A stretch of DNA of 64,000 nucleotides from Siphlonurus alternatus (Eukaryota > Arthropoda > Insecta > Ephemeroptera > Siphlonuridae): contig OX463786.1 in the NCBI GenBank assembly GCA_949825025.1, forward strand, positions 11,832,387-11,896,386. Reading direction: 5' to 3'. Every line of letters starts with the position of its first letter. Within the stretch, counting starts at the first letter, position 1. The position numbers and the translations under genes were made by a program. The notes beneath the pieces are model-generated. The model was not told where the DNA came from. It made no database searches and worked only from the letters and a program-made list of their open reading frames with translations. Positions 49,901 to 59,204 of this stretch are shown piece after piece.

Positions 49901-50774
49901 CGATCAACTCAAACAGAATTAGAAGAAGAAAATACACCAGATTTAAGATGTGAAATACAAAAATTATTAAGATTTCGTGAACAAGTATGTGGTGGTAATG
50001 AAAAAAATATTGAATTAAATGTATTATTACAAAAATTAAATGATACGTCACATGGTGAATGTGAAAGATTAAATGTTGCATTAAGATGTCATGAAGGACG
50101 TATAAAAGAATTAAGTGCTAAATGTGAAAGATTGGGTAGAGAAAATAGACGTTTAGACGAAGCTAGTTCTGATGACGGGGAATGTGAGAGACTTGGAGCA
50201 AAGTTGAGACAGCAAGAGTACAGATTGAAGGAGTTGAGCGAGAGATGCGAGAGGTTACAGAGTGAAAATCGGAGGCTGGATGAGGAGAGATGTGAATATG
50301 AAGAAGCAGAGAATGATGCTCGACTTATTAGTCAAAGGTAAGTTAACCCTATAGTTAAAAAAATTACGTCTTAAACTCATCCTTTACACGTCTAAACCTG
50401 ATATTATTACGTCTATTTTACCTCAAAAACACATCTTCGCTCAAAGAAAGGACGAAATGGAGACATGCAATATTTTTATCATTTTATGCTCAATAAAAGG
50501 AAAGAATACGTAATCTCGTATTTTTCTCCCTTTTTTCTTCTTAAATTATGCAAAATAGGAGGGATTTAGACGAGGAGAGAGCTTAATAGCGAATAAAGAT
50601 GAAATTAATTTGAGCTTGGGGAGCTGGTAATTAAGTGATGCACGGCTAATTCGGTCTATTTCCAAAAACGTATTAACAAGAATTAAGAAGCTGTTATTAC
50701 TATTACATGATACTATTTTAGAGATTTGTGAGTCTTATGGCCAGAAAATTAAACAACATGGAACCTTTTGTTGG

Positions 50775-50821
<47 letters not shown>

Positions 50822-53800
50822 AGACAATCAGATCTGTAATAAATAGACTCTAGGCCCATATTAAACGATACAATTTTGCATACAAGATTTCCTCACAAAA
50901 AAGGAAATATTGTATGCAATAATTAGATAAATTATTAGGCACCTACAAATATACCCACCATATAATTCATAGCAACTGCAATGTTTGCGTTATTATAAAA
51001 AAAAAAAAAAATCCTAAAACCCACCTTGACACATTAACTGAATTCTCTCTTTGTTTCTCACAGGCTACAGACACAAGTGACGTGGCTGAGCGAACAGAAC
51101 TCTGCAGTCCGCGCCGAACTTCGTCACAACGCCGGCGAACGTGGTGCTTTGAGACGTGAAGCTCGTCACTGGGAGGGCAAGGCTCAGCAGCTTGAGGAAC
51201 GTAACTTCGAGCTAGAGGAACTGAACGTGGACACGAGGCACCGACTCTCGTGTCTCGAAGACGCCGTGCCTGCCATCCTTGCATTCGGAGTGGTCCTTAG
51301 TGCGAGGTCCAGGAGGCGACGTGGCAACAATGTAGCAGCTCTGCCGGCTCCTGAGATCGTAGAACCTGTAGTCAAGAAAACTGCATCGTGTGCAGTGCAA
51401 ACCGTAAGTTATTATTATTGTCATATAATATTTTATATAATACATAACAATGAAATATTATTAAGTTATATACTTTTATTATATATAAAATTTACATAAT
51501 TTAAATTTAATAAAACCAGCTGTGAAGAAATGGGTCTTTATAATATGGTAAATTTTTAAATTTTTTAATATTTTAATGATTGATCTTACGTATGATATAC
51601 TATACGGTATTATGTGGAGATGTAGAATATAAAATATATCCAGGGTTTCCAGGGTTTCATTAACCACGTTTTCTACACTTTTAAAAAGTTTATATTTTTC
51701 ATCAACAAAGATAAACGACATTACAGGACGGTAAGGACATAATCATTGAAACCATAAGTTTTCAAATTAAATGTTAAACTATAACTAAATATTATTTATA
51801 ATAATAAATTGTATTTTATATACAAAATTTAAAATAAAAAGCATTTAACAATTAAAATTAAATTATTTAAAATTAAATTTTTTAATTTTAATAATAGTAA
51901 TTTTAATTTATATTAATTTATAGATAAGTGTTATGTTTTTTTCATGTAAAATTTCATATTGATATGCTTTAAATAAATCACTGATCCCGACTATCGTGCA
52001 ATCTTTGTCTTTTGTCCCGACTGTCGTAAAAATAGACGACTTGCAAAACCCAATTTTATCATCAGAAAGTAAACAAACAAAACTTGACCCCAGTTCATTG
52101 TTGTTTTGATTATGTGTATCAATTTTTTAAAATTTTTGCTTATACCCATATGGGAAATTCACGATTTTCACACACAGATTTCAATATGTTACAAACCTGT
52201 ACGATTCTAAATATGAAAATATCACCAGAATCTGCAGTTTTTGGCCATTTATAATGCTGAAATACGTATCAGAAGAAGTTTTCTTTATTTCAATATGGTA
52301 AATTTCATATGATACCATTCGTATCTTCATATGGGGGAAGATACGAACCTAGATAGAACCTATTTTCATATTTAGAATCGTAGGTTTGTAACATATTGAA
52401 ATCTGTGTGTGAAAATCGTAAATTTTCCACAAGGTCTAATGTATAAGCAAAATTTATACACATAATCAAAACAACAATGAACTGGGGTCAAGTTTTGTTT
52501 GTTTACTTTTTGCTAAAAATGGGGTTTTGCAAGTCGTCTTTCTTACAGGACGAGGTAACGAGGACGCTGAAGTTGCAGAACTCCTTGCTAACGTTCAAGC
52601 GTACGGACTAGCCTCTGTTCCCGACTTCCGTAACCTTTGTCTTTAGTCCCGGCTGTCATAACAACTGTCCTTCTTACAGGACGAGGACGCCGAGGTTGCA
52701 GAACTCCGGGCTAAAGTCCAAGCGTACGGAGAGACTCTCCGCCTTGCCGACCAGCTGTGGTCGCAGGCAGAGCGCGAGTACCAGCAACGACTGCTGGGAG
52801 CCGAGGCAACTCTGACGAGACTCCGAGATCGCGTGTCCCAGCTTGAGGAACACGTGGGTCGTGTGAGGGCTGTGTGTAGTGACGATAAGATTGGAGCACT
52901 CGAGGCCAGACTTGCAGCTCTGCAGAAGTCGGAGAGAAGGTAGGAGCAAGTTGATAGAAGGTGGAGAGGGTATTTATTTTGATTTTTTTAACATAGAAGC
53001 ATAGAAAAATATAAAGAAAAATTAGTTTACAAAAACAGAAGGCCTAAAATATTATAAATAACACACTGAAGAGATTGAAGTATCATGCCTTATTAATATC
53101 TCCAAAAACTATACTACTTTTACAATTTCTCTAAAGGTTGTTGAATTGTTTATAAGTGATTAACTGATTAAATGCAAACCTTATTGACAATGTAAGCACA
53201 ATCTATTCATTGGTTAATTTTATATGATGTATGTTGACTTGTCTTTATTAATAAAATTTTGAAGTTAGAAAACAACAAATGGATTTAACATGACAATAAA
53301 ATTTTAATACTACTTTATATTTATTTTAAAATAATATAATTATAAAAAGTAACTATTAAAACACTTTTAAACATTTACAAAAATAATAAAATATTGAATA
53401 AAAAAATAAAATTAAAAATTGAAGCCGCCATTTTGTATCTTACGCCTGCTGACTTTAAAGTATGCAACTTTTTTAACTCAAATGCAATGCAGGGTTGCGT
53501 TGATCGCTCACAAGGGTTAAAAAAAATTATAGTAATGAAATGCATATTTTTCAAACTTTATTCGTATTTTTCTCTGATCGATTGAGAAACCTTGGCATAC
53601 GAAATGTCTGTGTAATGGCAAATTATTTACATGTTATTTAAATTACAATTAAATAAAATTATTAATTGCTCTTCTTTTTGAATTGTCGTATAAATTATGA
53701 TCTAAATTTTAAAATTTCCCGCCCTCAGGTTACAACAACACGTACACGAGCTCGAGGCGAGTGAGATGTCTCTGAAAGAGGAGCTCGCTCGGAGCGGCAC

Positions 53801-56800
53801 TACGGCAGCTGCACGAGAACGTCGTCTTCAACAAGACGTGGCCAGACTGCGCGAGGAGGCGGCTGAAGCTCGAGCCGCCACGTGTGACCTGCAGCGCCAG
53901 GAGCAGACGTGGCAGGCTCAGGCAGTTGCGGCCAGGAGAGAGGGAGAGGCGCTCAGAGTGGAGCTTAAGGAGAGACAGGATGCGTTGGTGGAGGCGCAGC
54001 AAGCTCTGGCACAAGAGGTATGTGGAGTGTTCTTATTTAGATGATCGTGAGTTCGATCCCAGGTACCGCTATCTTTTTATCGAAATATAATTGCCCACAC
54101 TCGTTCAGCTAAAATATATGAAATCCTCCATCAATTACTGACCATCCTAACATAGATTTCCATGGTTCTCTCAGTTACAATCAGAGATGGAAATTAATAT
54201 CAACGTGTTACGCTTAATCTATAATAAGAGTTGTTAGCTTTGTATTATTATTATTATTTTTTTTTTTTTTTTTTTATTACTTTGCCAGTTTAATTTTTTT
54301 TAAATCAATAATTGGAAAGGTGTATTTAGTAAAATATATTTCTTGCTTCGTATTTAATTGTGTATTAATTTACGAACAGATCTATTAAAATATTAATGAA
54401 TAGAGGACGTTTTACTACTTTTTCATCATTATGGTTCCTTTAATACTTTCCATTTCAAGGTAAAATATGTTATTAAGTCATAATCATGTAAAAACTTAAC
54501 ATAACTTCAAACGTTTCAGTTAGTTCTAATTGGATTTAAGGTTGTTGATAAAGCCTCTGAAAAACATTGATTGTGTTCTCCATTACTAGAAATTTCAATT
54601 GATGCTTATGTGTTTATTATACAATCCTGACGTAATTTTCCTACAGGAGGCTCGAGGTCGCACTCACAGGACCAGATCGGCGCTGCAGTTGGCGGAGGCA
54701 GAGTGTACTAGCAGTGAACTTAGGGAAGAGGTCGAGACGTTGGAGGTAGGTCCTATCTCCAGGTTAAAAAATTAAAAAATTATGAGAACTGAAGGGTCTG
54801 AGTAAATATCCGAAAGATATTAATTTACACAATAATTTTAGTTTAATTTAAATTTCATATCACAGCTTGTTAATTGAATGGCATTTCATATTTCACCTCC
54901 ACCCTTACTCTAAAACTGTTATTAAAAATTATGATAATGAACAGTGAACACAGAAATATTCAATATTTATATAAAATATTTAATTATTCATAAAAAAAAT
55001 TGCCTTGAAGTTATTTATAACAGCCACCAAAGCCTATATACTATAGTACATAGGCTTTGGCAGACATAGCAAGTATACATTTTTGTTGAAAACACAATAC
55101 TATCATCATAGCACTGCAACGAAATTCCATTGATTTTGGCAACTGTCAAAATCTCATCACCATATAATTTCCCCATATATAAAGTATCTTTAAAAAATAC
55201 TGTGAAATAAAATCATAGTCCCTCGTTCACTGTATAACCATATCTCTGTTACAGGCAAGCCTTGCTCGGGTCCGTGGTCAACTGGAGGCTCAGAAACAGG
55301 CCGGTGAGCGAGCCATCTTGCGGCTGAACTTGCAACTAAGCGACCGTGAGCGAGAGCTAGCAGAGACGAGACGCGAGCTTGAGTTCGCAGGTCACCACGA
55401 GGCGGGGGTGGCAGCACTGGCACAGAGAGCTGCCCTCGCGGCGCACGCCGTACAGGTACGTCTATCAATCAGTATCAATTTTCATTGCGCATTTGAATAT
55501 AAAACCTTGAGTTATGTATTGACAATTTTTCAATCCTTAATCCTGTAATACTAACATCATCAAAATGCATAATTATGAAACACGCTTCAACGTATCTTCG
55601 TAGTTGTAAGTAGCGTCTTTCCATATGCTCGCGTGTTAAATATTTACACAACCGTGACATCACAGCGTTTTGCATTACTTTCAAGGATTTTATAAAAAAA
55701 AAATTAACAGTGCATAAACTCGAGGTCCACTATTTAAATATAAAATATAAATTATGTAAAAACAAAATCAATTTTTCCATTCTTTTAAGTAAGTATGAAT
55801 ATTACTCGTACTGTATATTTTTAAATACTTCATATTCAGAATTATATATAGTATATATACAATATTCAAATCTATATTTTAAAATACATGTAAATTAATT
55901 ATATTTGTATACTCTCCTTCACATACCTATCTCAAAACACTTGTCCTTAAATCACTTACAAAAATGTCTGAAAAATGTAGGAACGTAAACATTTTTGGAG
56001 ATGAACATCGATAAAAGCATTGACGTAGTTCTCATGTAGCCTCTGTTCTGACAGGAGTGCTCGCGGTGCCGCGACGTGGTCCGTACGGAGATGTGTGAAA
56101 TCTCCTCCCAGTTGAGAGCCCTCGGAGCCATCATTTCCGGTGACGTCACCAGCCCCAAGTTCCACCCTCAGGTAACGTCTCAGGAGTTGAGGGTAGATTT
56201 CTTCATAATTAATATCGTATTTTTCTCACTAATTATTGAAATTATTAATTTGAAAATAACTTCTGTTTCTAATTTTAAGTTAAGATTCCCCTATCCCTTC
56301 TAAAATCCTAAATTCATTTCTTAAATAAATTTAAATAGGATTGGTAGCACTGAAAAATCAGAATTCTTGAAACTTTATTTTTCCATAAATATAACCTGTT
56401 ATTAAATTATTAATTTGATAATTAAATTTTGAAACAGAACTATAATGTATAAATACGTAAAACATGAGCAAGTTTATTATAAATATTATTATAATTACGG
56501 AAAACAGTTGTCATATTAAATTCAGTTTTATTTACAATTATTATTGTACCTTCAAATTGTCAAAAGATTATTATTTTAAACATACCTGGGAAGTGGGAAG
56601 TTTAATTCTTATTTTAAACTTAATACTTAGTTATATAGAATTTAGACAAAACAATTCTATATTATGACAATTTAGTTTTACTGAAGGGCATTAAAAAACA
56701 CTTTAACCTCCACTTTACCCTCAATTTTTAGCCCTGGTACTAAACATGATGCTAAACCAGGGGCAAGCCATGTTAAGCTCCTAGTTTAGCACCATATTTA

Positions 56801-57185
56801 ACACCAGGGATAAAAATCGAGGTTAAAGTGGGAGTTAAAGTGCTTTGTGAATGCCCCCCACTATATTTTACCACCAGTGATTAAATATACATATATTATT
56901 TTTCACTGTGCACAAGCATCTGCATAATTATAGTCAATTTTCCTCTCCTGTCTTCAATTTAAAACAACTCTCCCTGTCCTGCAGGGTTCTCCCGGTAGCA
57001 CCGACGACGACGATGAAGAACTGCACCCTCCCGTCTCACCCCAACACACCGTGACCTCTACAGGGGTCAAGGTCATCGCTGGGTCAAGGGTTAGAGCAGT
57101 ACAGAGGGCACTTCTTCAAGCCAGCAAGCCTGCCCTGTCAGCTGCCCTGTCGGCTCGTACAGTTTCAGAACTTGTCGCCAGATAG
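43720..57185 (+). CDS. Coiled-coil protein gene (10 exons, about 851 aa)
   Basis: Exons: 43720-43907, 48484-48636, 49628-50337, 51064-51403, 52680-52939, 53729-54017, 54647-54745, 55255-55455, 56055-56171, 56985-57185. From 48484 onward every junction is GT-AG and in phase, with one long frame ending at TAG. The protein is dominated by Glu, Arg, Leu, Gln and Ala in heptad patterns, so it is an extended coiled coil. It has no transmembrane segment or signal peptide, and a more polar C-terminus with an acidic GSTDDDDEE stretch. Likely cytoplasmic or cytoskeletal scaffold; the family is not recognised. The short motif LREHNELLEF near the N-terminal side would be a good search probe. It ends 1.8 kb from, and convergent to, a lectin gene. 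The first exon is the least certain part, and untranslated 5' exons may exist. Confidence 0.88.
44749..45073. mobile_element. MITE family D, full palindrome
   Basis: Ends ACAATGGAGTATTGTCCTCA and the mirrored TGAGGACAATCCTTCATTGT. Arms contain TAGAGCCCGGGAAGTATTTT and TTTGTGACGTCACGCGGCGA. About 325 bp, arms over 130 bp. Confidence 0.9.
45400..45609. mobile_element. MITE family F, copy 3
   Basis: CTACAGTTAAATTAATATAA with CACTCCGGATATACCAGGAA at the left; TTCCGGCTACTTTCCGGCGG and TTTGACTGTAG at the right. The interior matches the 3278 copy in order (TTGAAATTTTGCAGAGATTT, AAATTTCAATCCTTAGACA). Confidence 0.8.
46033..46089. repeat. Hairpin with perfect 12-bp arms
   Basis: CAGTAGCCAGTT and AACTGGCTACTG are separated by about 33 bp. 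No family link seen. Confidence 0.7.
47482..47738. mobile_element. Inverted repeat element ending in AACCCTAGCAT
   Basis: The left arm TAACCCTAGCATTATCAAGA, GGGAGACGACCCGC is mirrored by GCGGGTGGTTTCGTCTCTCA and TGGTGATGCTAGGGTTA on the right. The arms are diverged. Homopolymer A and T runs fill the interior. Confidence 0.6.
48484..48636 (+). CDS. Coiled-coil gene, exon 2
   Basis: Acceptor TTATAGTTGCAG, donor GAAAAG/GTAATT. Exactly 51 codons, phase 0 at both ends. It encodes a short MTSPDLMTSQQ lead followed by coiled coil with LREHNELLEFRLLE. The lead contains two TGACGTCA palindromes (48500 and 48518) inside coding sequence. If exon 1 is wrong, the ATG at 48499 or 48517 could serve as start in another transcript. 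Confidence 0.88.
48637..49627 (+). other. Intron 2 of coiled-coil gene
   Basis: A/T-rich with a C homopolymer at about 48900 and a CG-rich spot near 49505-49530. No repeat family recognised. Confidence 0.6.
49628..50337 (+). CDS. Coiled-coil gene, exon 3 (long exon)
   Basis: Acceptor TTTATTTCCAG, donor CAAAG/GTAAGT. Phase 0 in, two bases over at the end. It encodes an acidic opening SACGDESDDVSDSGVSEE, a QHRDRIE motif twice, then coiled coil with two 36-residue repeats (50054-50161 and 50177-50284), each GECERL at the start and ENRRLDE at the end, 25 of 36 positions identical. Codon use in the middle of the exon (about 49860-50150) is almost wholly A/T-ending, while both flanks use many G/C-ending codons. 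Confidence 0.93.
50365..50590. repeat. Dispersed repeat (ACGTCTAAACCT type), copy 1
   Basis: CCTTTACACGTCTAAACCTG, ACGTAATCTCGTATTTTTCT, AAAATAGGAGGGATTTAGAC match the order of blocks at 59488-59667. Ends are weakly inverted (TTTACACGTCTA versus TTTAGACGAGGAGAG), suggesting an old MITE. Confidence 0.6.
50851..50943. mobile_element. MITE family C, decayed copy
   Basis: TAGGCCCATATTAAACGATA, CAATTTTGCATACAAGATTT at the left; AAATATTGTATGCAATAATT, TAGATAAATTATTAGGC at the right. Arms are diverged and shortened. Confidence 0.6.
51064..51403 (+). CDS. Coiled-coil gene, exon 4
   Basis: Acceptor TTTCTCACAG; the first base completes an Arg codon split with exon 3. Donor CAAACC/GTAAGT, ending in phase 0. 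It encodes coiled coil (WLSEQNSAVRAELR and onward), then a short hydrophobic VPAILAFGVVLSA followed by a basic ARSRRRR run, then PAPEIVEPVVKKTASC. The hydrophobic run of about 13 residues is too short for a normal membrane span. Confidence 0.93.
52035..52538. mobile_element. Foldback element, about 500 bp, 190-bp arms
   Basis: GACGACTTGCAAAACCCAAT at the left is mirrored by ATGGGGTTTTGCAAGTCGTC at the right. Arms continue through AAACAAAACTTGACCCCAGT, CATTGTTGTTTTGATTATGT and TTTCAATATGTTACAAACCT with their complements. The central 100 bp are unpaired. It lies 8 bp before a duplicated splice acceptor. Confidence 0.88.
52549..52607 (+). pseudogene. Broken duplicate of the start of exon 5
   Basis: TTTCTTACAG then GACGAG, an extra GTAACGAG, then GACGCTGAAGTTGCAGAACT and TTCAAGCGTACGGA. 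This matches the first 51 bases of exon 5 apart from the 8-base insertion and several substitutions. The insertion shifts the frame to an early TAG. The preceding acceptor remains intact. The copy lies 131 bp upstream of the functional exon. Confidence 0.85.
52680..52939 (+). CDS. Coiled-coil gene, exon 5
   Basis: Acceptor CCTTCTTACAG, donor AGAAG/GTAGGA. 86 codons plus two bases. Encodes DEDAEVAELRAKVQAYGE and a regular Leu/Arg/Glu coiled coil. The first 51 bases have a non-functional duplicate upstream. Confidence 0.93.
52940..53728 (+). other. Intron 5 of coiled-coil gene
   Basis: A/T-rich; nothing recognised. Confidence 0.7.
53729..54017 (+). CDS. Coiled-coil gene, exon 6
   Basis: Acceptor CGCCCTCAG; the first base completes Arg. 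Donor CAAGAG/GTATGT, phase 0. It is GC-rich, encoding Ala/Arg/Glu/Gln-rich coiled coil (LQQHVHELEASEMSLKEELA and onward). Frames in the opposite strand and in +2 are shadows. Confidence 0.93.
54018..54646 (+). other. Intron 6 of coiled-coil gene
   Basis: Its first 240 bp hold a diverged SINE copy; the rest is A/T-rich. Confidence 0.7.
54040..54265 (+). mobile_element. Diverged SINE copy with B-box-like head
   Basis: GAGTTCGATCCCAGG (54050-54064) is a good RNA polymerase III B box of tRNA T-arm type. The body segment CCATCCTAACATAGATTTCC, ATGGTTCTCTCAGTTACA is a diverged form of the body in the 5S-headed SINE. An ATT/T-rich tail ends it (54243-54277). Confidence 0.5.
54647..54745 (+). CDS. 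Coiled-coil gene, exon 7
   Basis: Acceptor TTTCCTACAG, donor TTGGAG/GTAGGT. 33 codons, phase 0 both sides: EARGRTHRTRSALQLAEAEC and onward, coiled coil. Confidence 0.9.
54746..55254 (+). other. Intron 7 of coiled-coil gene
   Basis: A/T-rich. Contains a short inverted pair AAAGCCTATATACTATAG / CTATAGTACATAGGCTTT (55029-55060). Confidence 0.65.
55255..55455 (+). CDS. Coiled-coil gene, exon 8
   Basis: Acceptor TCTCTGTTACAG, donor GTACAG/GTACGT. 67 codons, phase 0. ASLARVRGQLEAQKQAGERA and onward, coiled coil ending in an Ala-rich AALAQRAALAAHAVQ. Confidence 0.92.
55456..56054 (+). other. Intron 8 of coiled-coil gene
   Basis: Contains copy 2 of the dispersed repeat found at 12.4 kb. Confidence 0.65.
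55634..55745. repeat. Dispersed repeat, copy 2 (partner at 12409)
   Basis: TGTTAAATATTTACACAACC, GTGACATCACAGCGTTTTGC, AACTCGAGGTCCACTATTTA align with 12409-12506. Confidence 0.55.
56055..56171 (+). CDS. Coiled-coil gene, exon 9
   Basis: Acceptor TGTTCTGACAG, donor CCTCAG/GTAACG. 39 codons, phase 0. ECSRCRDVVRTEMCEISSQL and onward; a CxxC pair sits at the start. Also has a TGACGTCA palindrome at 56141. Confidence 0.9.
56172..56984 (+). other. Intron 9 of coiled-coil gene
   Basis: Mostly A/T-rich; a palindromic MITE sits at 56686-56857. Confidence 0.7.
56686..56857. mobile_element. Palindromic MITE (GGGCATTCACAAAGC type)
   Basis: GGGCATTAAAAAACACTTTA, CCTCCACTTTACCCTCAATT at the left; TCGAGGTTAAAGTGGGAGTT, AAAGTGCTTTGTGAATGCCC at the right. 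Further pairing TGCTAAACCAGG / CCTAGTTTAGCA at the centre. The terminus style is close to family E. Confidence 0.85.
56985..57185 (+). CDS. Coiled-coil gene, last exon with stop
   Basis: Acceptor CCTGTCCTGCAG. 66 codons plus TAG at 57183-57185. Encodes GSPGSTDDDDEELHPPVSPQ and a Ser/Ala/Arg-rich tail ending RTVSELVAR, not coiled coil. The polar acidic start looks unstructured. Confidence 0.92.
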   Translation, partial: GSPGSTDDDDEELHPPVSPQHTVTSTGVKVIAGSRVRAVQRALLQASKPALSAALSARTVSELVAR

Positions 57186-57215
57186 CGACACCATCCAAAC
57201 ATTAAGAATAATTTC

Positions 57216-57221
57216 AATAAA
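57216..57221 (+). terminator. Polyadenylation signal AATAAA
   Basis: Canonical hexamer 31 bp after the stop codon; a very short 3' untranslated region is implied if it is used. Confidence 0.6.
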
Positions 57222-58820
57222 ATTGTTCTCCAATGACTCCAATTTAATTTTTTGTAAATATTTGAAACCTTTGAATTTTAAATAGGGCATTTATTAATTA
57301 CTTGCTTAATTTTCTTATAAATTTTTAATGGAAATATAAAATACCATAAGTTTTTATTTTTTAATTTTGAGAATTTTGTTTAATTATCTATAATGTAATC
57401 TAACATTTTATAGATATTGTAGTGTATACTTATTTGTATTGAGTGTATATTAACAACACACTATTATTAGTTCAAATAAATTATCTTAAATTGTAAGAAC
57501 TAAAAAAAAATATTTGATAGCTAAATTTGATGATAAATTAATATTTGGAACTTTAAAGCAAATTATTTAAACTGGAACTGCTTGCAGGTTCTTTTTTCTT
57601 TTTTAGTTAATAATATTAAAATATGTTGCCAATTCAAAATTAGAATACTTTACCTATAAAGCAAATTAATAACAAAAATGTATTATATGTTATATATAAA
57701 TTTAAAAAAAAAAATGTTTTGTCAACAATCGCATATTGCTAACTAAAGTAAAATAATTTTCAATTTTCAAATATCCTCATAATTAGAGATACTGATATAT
57801 TATAAATACTGTATGCTCGCAACTAATTCATTATAGTTAAAAATATCAATGACAATATTGATAATTGTAATATGATTTTGAAAGAAAGAAGGTATTTTTA
57901 AATGCCTGAGTTGAATACAGAATTATACGAGTTGAAGTATATTTCAATTCCTATATAATTCAATTTTTTTATATACAGCATGCAGTGAAACGACGTTATT
58001 ATTTTGCCATATTAATATGTAAATAAACGGCAAAATTATGTTACTTAATGCCATATTATTCAATAAAGTATTCATATTTTATTATATTTTAAGGTTTTAT
58101 TATGTGTATATTAATTGCACAATACAATATTAATTATATCCATTACATTATAATCATGCATGTATATATAATATTATCAAATAACCATATTACGAATATT
58201 GTAACTGTAATAATAACAATGTAATGTACAATATGTTGGTATAAATAAAATTGAAATAATTATATTTTTTTCTTATTATTATATAGATAATAACCAAAAT
58301 ATCATTTGCATAATATTTGAAGCAGATAAAAAATTAATAAAAATATATCTATATCTATTGAAGGGAATATTGGAAACTGACCTTTTTATTAGCAGGTGGA
58401 TATAATAATATTTGGATGATTTTGTATCACCAAGATATAAATTTAAAAATAGAAAATAGTACAATATTGAAAAATTGAAACAGCTAGATGAAAAACAAGG
58501 CAATTAATTTTAATTTCTGAAAAGATTCAAACTATTTTACTTAACTAGCGAGCTTACTGAAATTACTAAATTAAAGATTTTTTTTTTTTTTTTATATGAA
58601 GCTACGTACAATGAATGAAAAGATGGAAAAAGTGTACCATCTACTGAAAATATGGTAAGAATGGTCCTTGAACGTTACAAAAACCATAATAAAATTTTCT
58701 CCATAAGCCTCCATGTTAGATTTTTTTTCCTCGATATAACTAATAAAGATTTGAAAATATCTCTTACCTCCCCCCCCCCTCCCTCTATTTAGACGTTTTC
58801 TTATGATAATGAATCAAGAC
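57222..58820. other. Intergenic between convergent genes
   Basis: About 1.6 kb of A/T-rich DNA. No gene or repeat family recognised. A C homopolymer lies near 58770-58779. Confidence 0.6.
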
Positions 58821-58826
58821 TTTATT
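58821..58826 (-). terminator. Possible polyadenylation signal for lectin gene
   Basis: AATAAA on the minus strand, 157 bp after the lectin stop codon. Confidence 0.45.
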
Positions 58827-58983
58827 TTCCACTAAAAAATTCTTTTATACCAAAAAAGCAGTTTGCATTTTTTTTTTCTACATACGTTTAGATAGGACTT
58901 TGGGAACACCACAAAATCAGCTGATTTGAAGCCTCTATACATATGAAGCGCTACAATAAAATTTAAAGGACAAGTCCATTACA

Positions 58984-59204
58984 TCAGTGCTTGGACATCT
59001 CACAAATGAAGGACTGAGCTACTCCACATCCATAGTCGTACCACCTACCATCTGACCTCATATCAATACAATTCTGACGTGTGTTGTCCCTCTCAGGCCG
59101 ACCGCTCGCCCAGTCCTTGTACTTGATTGGCTGTTTGGTGGCGGTCCACAACCAGCGCCCCTCGTGGGGTTCATCGGTACCTCCCAACCACGAGTCACGT
59201 TGAC
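58984..59204 (-). CDS. Lectin gene, last exon
   Basis: The acceptor TTTCAG precedes 59204; the first two bases complete a Gly codon with the previous exon. Encodes QRDSWLGGTDEPHEGRW to SFICEMSKH and TGA. It carries three of the four core cysteines and the atypical GRPE and WYD motifs. Confidence 0.95.

Larger units (their letters stand above)
50338..51063 (+). other. Intron 3 of coiled-coil gene
   Basis: Contains a dispersed repeat copy (50365-50590), a poly-T tract of about 38 bp (50779-50816) and a decayed MITE family C copy (50851-50943). Confidence 0.75.
51404..52679 (+). other. Intron 4 of coiled-coil gene
   Basis: Holds a 500 bp foldback element and a duplicated, broken start of exon 5; both are listed separately. 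Confidence 0.8.

Noticed and set aside
49656..50081. Minus-strand open frames opposite coiled-coil exon 3
   Set aside because: They mirror biased codons of the real exon; the plus strand has splice sites and phase agreement.
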